A stretch of 64,000 nt of DNA from positions 115,900,723 through 115,964,722 of the forward strand of contig CP136063.1 of the NCBI GenBank assembly GCA_032622095.1. The letters run 5' to 3'. The position numbers and the translations under genes were made by a program. The stretch is from Siphonodentalium dalli. Its lineage: Eukaryota > Mollusca > Scaphopoda > Gadilida > Siphonodentaliidae. Positions 59,689-64,000 of the stretch are shown here, piece after piece; positions within the stretch are counted from its first letter, which is position 1; each line of letters opens with the position of its first letter. The notes under the pieces are model-generated. The model was not told the origin of the DNA, made no database searches, and saw only the letters and a program-made list of their open reading frames with translations.

Positions 59689-60301
59689 AGGGGTATTGTA
59701 CGTCAATTTCAATAAACTCCCGGTAACAATTGCGATCTAATATCAATATTATATTTTAAAATAACGTATTTGAGTCGACGATGTCTACTGAAAACGTTCC
59801 GGTTAACAGCTAGGCTATCATAAAAGTAAAATTGAATTATTTAATATAAATGAATTTATGGCTGGAGTCATAAAATGGCGAATTATGCCATTACGAGTTA
59901 CCGTTCTTGAAATCTCACATGTTGGGTGTCTTTTATCGACGGCCGTTTACGACGAACATTACTGAGTTGCGAACAATACATGTTACATGCAAAAGGAAGT
60001 CCCGCTATAACCAATTTGGAAAAAAAGACAAGAAACAAGATTCATAAAGCTTCAAGTATTTTAATAGGGGGTTGCAGGCATCAATTGAACTTCCGGTTCA
60101 TCCTGCAACCTGCGTCTTCTCCGGTGAAGGTCAAAAACATGGCGCGTCGTTTGAAATCATAATATTTTATTTCCAAGATCAATATTTTCGTCGCTAAATT
60201 AGGTTTATACGAAACTCGTATAACACGAACACAATCTAACTTGAAAGTTATGTCAATGGGAGTAAATACAAAAATTGCCTATCTCTGTGTACAGTACCCT
60301 T
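59689..60301. mobile_element. 613 bp MITE with TTAA duplication
   Basis: AGGGGTATTGTAC at 59689 and GTACAGTACCCTT ending at 60301 are inverted with two mismatches. TTAA lies immediately outside both (59685-59688, 60302-60305). TTAA duplication fits piggyBac or Kolobok-type elements. The frame at 59926-60162 has no recognised motif. Confidence 0.65.
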
Positions 60302-60305
60302 TTAA

Positions 60306-61074
60306 CATGATAGTATCTAATTTAGATTGGGCGAATATATCCAACTCCTTTGCTAAATGCCGTTTGAGAATATAAACATTTGTCACATTTCATAACTGTG
60401 AGTTTTGGCGGCCATTCTGGCGACCATCTTGGGTCAAATAGAGCAATGTCGAGTGTAATTGAATGACACCAACGATATTTAAAACTGTGTACACTTTTGA
60501 TTATTTTATTTGTTTTTAGAAGAAATATAGATAATCTGTACCTAAATATAAGAATAGATCATATGTGGATGTACCAGATTTGTAAACATATTCAGCTATA
60601 TTGTAGCTATATTTGGGAATTGCCAGACCTCAGACCCGCTGATGTCTTCATACAAAATGCACACTTCAAACTTTTTATTTATCAAAATTTCTCATAGAGT
60701 ATACAAGGTTGCATGATGTATAACTGTGTGGTGCAATCAGTGAATATCCTTTCGATTGATATGAAATGTACATGCAAGTTTAGAAAATATAAAGCATGTT
60801 ACTGCAACAGCCACATTTTGGTTCATGCATGCAATATATAAAAATGAGCTACATTCAGAGAAATTGAGAGATTATTTAATGATTGGAGTTTCCTGAAATT
60901 TTGCTAAAACCCTGTGCCAATATATACTGTATGCGAGTCTCCCATAGGATGTCTCGCATATACAAGAGAATACAATGGCCTAACAGTATTTACCTTGATC
61001 TTGTGAGCTAGTGCATTCTGTAATATATGTGAGGCTCCCCACTGGAGACTAGCATACATGTACTATAGTACATG
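60306..61074. other. unassigned sequence with one end of a 45 bp direct repeat
   Basis: TATAAAAATGAGCTACATTC with flanks occurs at about 60828-60870 and again at 61745-61787, over 40 bp nearly identical. An acceptor-like TTGTTTTTAG at 60510-60519 opens a 66-codon frame; not accepted as an exon. Confidence 0.45.
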
Positions 61075-61440
61075 TATATATAAGACTTCGTCCGGGCTGT
61101 TTCCCCTCTGCTTTTCGGCGAATTGCACGATTTGACCTTGAATTGTCCATTTTGAAGGTCAAGGTGAGGTGGGGTCACGATTTGACCCATCCAAAACACT
61201 GCCCGGACAAAAGTATCCGACAAACTTACCGTCGAAATCCATCCGATTTACCCGATTTTACCTTTAATTGATAATTTTGAAGGTCAAGGTCAGGTCGGGG
61301 TCACAATTTGACCCGTCCAAAACACTCAGTGGACAAAAGTTACCCTATGTATAAAATTTCGTCGAAATCCTATCAAAATTGATGATTTGACCTTGAATTG
61401 ACACACACAAAGACAGATCTTCCAAAATATATAATAGATA
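61075..61440 (+). mobile_element. retroelement 3'-tail-like repeat, copy 2
   Basis: GACTTCGTCCGGGCTGTTTC, three units with TTGACC and AAGGTCAAGGTCA, then ACAAAGACAGAT and AATATATAATAGATA. It matches 28302-28812 over the first two units, with the head truncated. Confidence 0.6.
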
Positions 61441-61919
61441 ATGCACTGGCACAGGATTTTTAATGCTGCACCAATGTTGCTCCTGTCATGAAAGGGTTAA
61501 AATCCAAAATTGGAGGTACCAAGACAAATAATTGCCACATTTATTAGTTTTTGACACCTTTTTGTAACTCCCTACACATTTGGCCCAGTTTGTGCTTGCA
61601 TGCCTATAATGATAATTTCTCAAGATTGGTACAATTTTCGAACAGAGGAAAATTGTTTCCATAAATCCCCGATATTTTGTTCATTGTACATATTAGTTTT
61701 GTTGTATGTTATCTAAATGTGTTTTCTGTTCCATATTCTGTTCATTGCATGCAATCTATAAAAATGAGCTACATTCAGAGAAATTGAGAAGCCGAGATTA
61801 AAATATTTTAAAATTTTAAATTTTAAAATTTTTATTTGTTATTAAAATGGTGTTTTAAAAAAGATTTTTCGACTTAGAAAAATTCTGCCATTAGAAAATC
61901 TGGACTTAGAATATTTTAT
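61441..61919. other. unassigned AT-rich sequence
   Basis: Contains the second copy of the 45 bp direct repeat (61745-61787) and an A/T-only run with short TTTTAAAATTTT palindromes (61800-61860). Confidence 0.5.
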
Positions 61920-61927
61920 CTCGATAT

Positions 61928-63208
61928 TAGAGCTGAAACGGTTGACCCATTCTTCTAACCGGTTAACCATCGGGGTTAGCCGGATTTCAACCGGTTAACC
62001 GCTTATTTCTAGCGGACTCACACTAATTATGTCGACATTATGCCATGCTCCAGGGACAAACCTAGGTGAGAAATAGTAGCTGAAATAAAGACCTTATTCA
62101 CGGCATTTAACGATATTCAAAAACACGCATTCACTGTTCTTTTGCTGGCTCTCGTGATGGGGAATGAGCAAGTGAAATTTGTGAATGGCAGGGGGGATCG
62201 CTTATTTGCCGTGATCAGCATATGTTTGGGCATTTGTAAAATGAGTAACAATAGTATGGGTATTGGTAAAACGAGTAACAAAACTATATATTAAAGATCT
62301 GTAATATATCATTATCATTGGTATATCCTCCAATGAATTATATATAAAGACAAGAAAGTAATAACTATAGAACAAAAAGGAAGGTCAGTTAGGTCAGACT
62401 CGCAGTCCTATTCAGTATTCGAGCTATTCGTCGGTATCATGATCGCGGACACTAGTGTTGGAAGGTTATAGAATTTACGTTTCGGTTTTTCGTTTTTTTG
62501 GTGAAAAAACCTCGGTTTCAACATATAGAAATTACTGCCAAATTGAGTGTCAATTAGTCCCACAGGCACAACCAGTTACAGAGTAGCATGGAGCATCAAT
62601 TTCCTTGATATAAGGGAAGATCATTGAAGAAGTTAAAGAGGTTTTGGGTTGATTCAACTACGATGTCTGTTTGGTCACTCAATTGAATTGATCATATTAG
62701 ATCACAACAGGGAGGAAGAACGCGAAGAGTGAAGACATTGTGCAGCTGATCTCAATCATCAAACTTTGTTGACTTACATAGTTTTTATAAACCCCACTGT
62801 AAAACTGTTTTAGTATGTCGTGGTGTGATTCCAATTTGAATCCATGTTGCTTCGTGCAGTATATACGAAAGCACACATTGCCACACAACGCCACTTTTAC
62901 GTTGTCACTTCCTTGTGTGCATTCAGACTTGATACACAGTGACTACACACCTGCTTTTGTCGGAAGATCAGAGAAAACTTCAAAGGGTCGGAATTGATTG
63001 AAGGTCGCGTATACCAATTATACACACAGTTGACAATTGACACAGGATTTAGTATTAGTTTTGCATCATTTAACCTAATATTTTGAGGATTATTCACGTT
63101 CACATTCAACTGACAACGGCATGCGGTTACGTCCGGTTTATTTTTTTCTAACCGGTTACGTCGCTAACCGGATGCTAACCGGTTAACCGTCTAACCGTTT
63201 CAGCTCTA
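61928..63208. mobile_element. hAT element with CTCGATAT duplication
   Basis: TAGAGCTGAAACGGTT at 61928 is inverted at the right end (AACCGTTTCAGCTCTA, to 63208). CTCGATAT lies on both sides (61920-61927 and 63209-63216). Subterminal regions repeat AACCGGTTAACC. The terminus type and 8 bp duplication are typical of hAT. No transposase is encoded, so it is non-autonomous. Confidence 0.9.
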
Positions 63209-63229
63209 CTCGATATACCCTCGACTTAG

Positions 63230-63455
63230 AATATTTCTGATTATTTCCTCCCTCCTGCCTTGGCCGCAGCCTTCCCTAGTAAATATAAAAGGCTGCCGCA
63301 ACCCTCGCAGCCTTATTTGCAACCTTCGCAACCCTCGACTTAGAATATTTCTGATTATTTCATTCTTGCTGCCTTGTTCGCAACCTTCTTCGCAGCCTTC
63401 GCAACCCTTTTTGCAACCTTCGCAGCCTTCGCAAAGGTTGCGCAGAGGTCTGTGG
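63230..63455. repeat. GCAACCTTCGCAGCC minisatellite
   Basis: Words GCAGCCTTCGCAACC repeat irregularly around two copies of CTCGACTTAGAATATTTCTG (63220 and 63334). The hAT element inserted into this unit: CGACTTAGAA also lies just left of it. The Cys-Glu-rich minus-strand ORF is a product of the repeat. Confidence 0.75.
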
Positions 63456-63477
63456 CAACCTACTATTTCTACTAGGG

Positions 63478-63690
63478 TAAGTACCATGGGAACCTGTGCA
63501 CCTACGATTTTTGAGGTCTGTCAGACTTTTTGTGTGTGGAGTTATCCCCCTTTTTTGACTTAGAAAATTGTCTCAAATGCATAATTTTGTCTGAGTTTTC
63601 TCAGAATGTTTCTGTTTAATTTGAATCCAATTTGCTACAGGGGTCAATCATTATGTGAACCTGTGCATCCGCGACTTTCAGACTCATATT
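63478..63690 (+). mobile_element. repeat family A, fragment
   Basis: One unit with ACCATGGGAACCTGTGCACC and GTGGAGTTATCCCCC, followed by a diverged second unit (ATGTGAACCTGTGCATCCGC). No head or tail. Confidence 0.65.
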
Positions 63691-63710
63691 GGCCCAGTTG
63701 TTATATTTTT

Positions 63711-64000
63711 ATGTGTACCCATACCATAGTATGGTACACATAGTGTCGATGTCCGGATTGACCACTCGTCGTTTGTCCATCTGTCTGTCTGTCCGTCTGT
63801 AGACACTTTAGTCATGTGATAACTCAAACATTTTCTATCCAATCGGATCAAAACTTTGTATATGGGTTTCTCAGGCCAAAATACAGATCGAGTTCAAATA
63901 TGGGTTTCATCCGTCTTTTTTTTACAGAGTTATGGCCCTTTTTTTACTTAGAATTCACGCATTCTGCCATAACTCAAACATTTTTATGTGTACCCATACC
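63711..64000 (+). repeat. ATGTGTACCCATACC repeat, running off the window
   Basis: Starts with ATGTGTACCCATACC, a hairpin (CCATACCATAGTATGG), GTCTGTCTGTCC runs and a unit ending GAGTTATGGCCC. ATGTGTACCCATACC returns at the window edge (63985), which suggests a direct or tandem structure of ~270 bp. Confidence 0.55.

Noticed and set aside
60520-60697. Possible terminal exon after TTGTTTTTAG, whose phase would fit the exon at 27387-27457.
   Set aside because: A one-in-three phase match and an AT-rich frame without recognisable motif are weak evidence; no donor, poly(A) signal or similarity supports it.
63206-63487. Cys/Glu/Gly repeat protein on the minus strand.
   Set aside because: Produced by the GCAACCTTCGCAGCC minisatellite and crossing the hAT target site.

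Overview
This is eukaryotic, AT-rich, intron and intergenic DNA from an animal, most likely a lophotrochozoan and probably a mollusc. The organism call rests on dispersed repeat families I associate with mollusc and related genomes: the 'CCCCCCGCAACGAAGTT...' repeats followed by runs of GTCC, the 'TTTAGCTCACCTGAGACGAAG' family, and the 'TTTGACCTTGAATTG / AAGGTCAAGGTCA' family. It is an inference, not a species identification. No bacterial operon, CRISPR array, rRNA or convincing tRNA was seen. Almost every long ORF is a chance or repeat-derived reading frame.

Host coding sequence is very sparse. Two short exons on the + strand (4131-4317 and 27387-27457) have good splice sites and matching phase, so they probably belong to one gene with a ~23 kb intron filled with transposons. 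The protein was not recognised. The rest is a dense, nested collection of mobile elements, most non-autonomous or decayed.

Layout: 0.3-3.3 kb, internally repetitive elements with one nested in another. 4.1-4.3 kb, first exon. 5.0-11.8 kb, a PIF/Harbinger-like element (intact relative at 29754-32425, TTA target duplication), inverted-duplicated and interrupted by a 3.4 kb element whose empty site is preserved elsewhere in the window. 13.7-18.6 kb, a 4.9 kb foldback element carrying two head-to-head broken copies of one transposon-borne gene. 20.7-23.4 kb, a 2.7 kb insertion with Penelope-like long repeats, two hammerhead-ribozyme motifs, a 15 bp target duplication and a dispersed TACCCGCA word array. 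24.2-26.9 and 35.9-44.8 kb, two copies of an AAGTGTA-array element, the second broken by several insertions. 27.4 kb, second exon. 28.3-29.4 kb, retroelement-tail-like repeats. 33-46 kb, inverted TTAGCTA arrays around the nested insertions. 47.8-48.2 kb, LINE C-terminal remnant. 49-52 kb, tandem and MITE-rich repeat block. 53.4-55.4 and 61.9-63.2 kb, two hAT elements with perfect 8 bp target duplications.

The two most interesting observations are the hammerhead-bearing composite retroelement at 20683-23375, and the recurrence in at least eight apparently unrelated element families of the same architecture: element ends followed by a cloud of short, irregularly spaced copies of a family-specific word.
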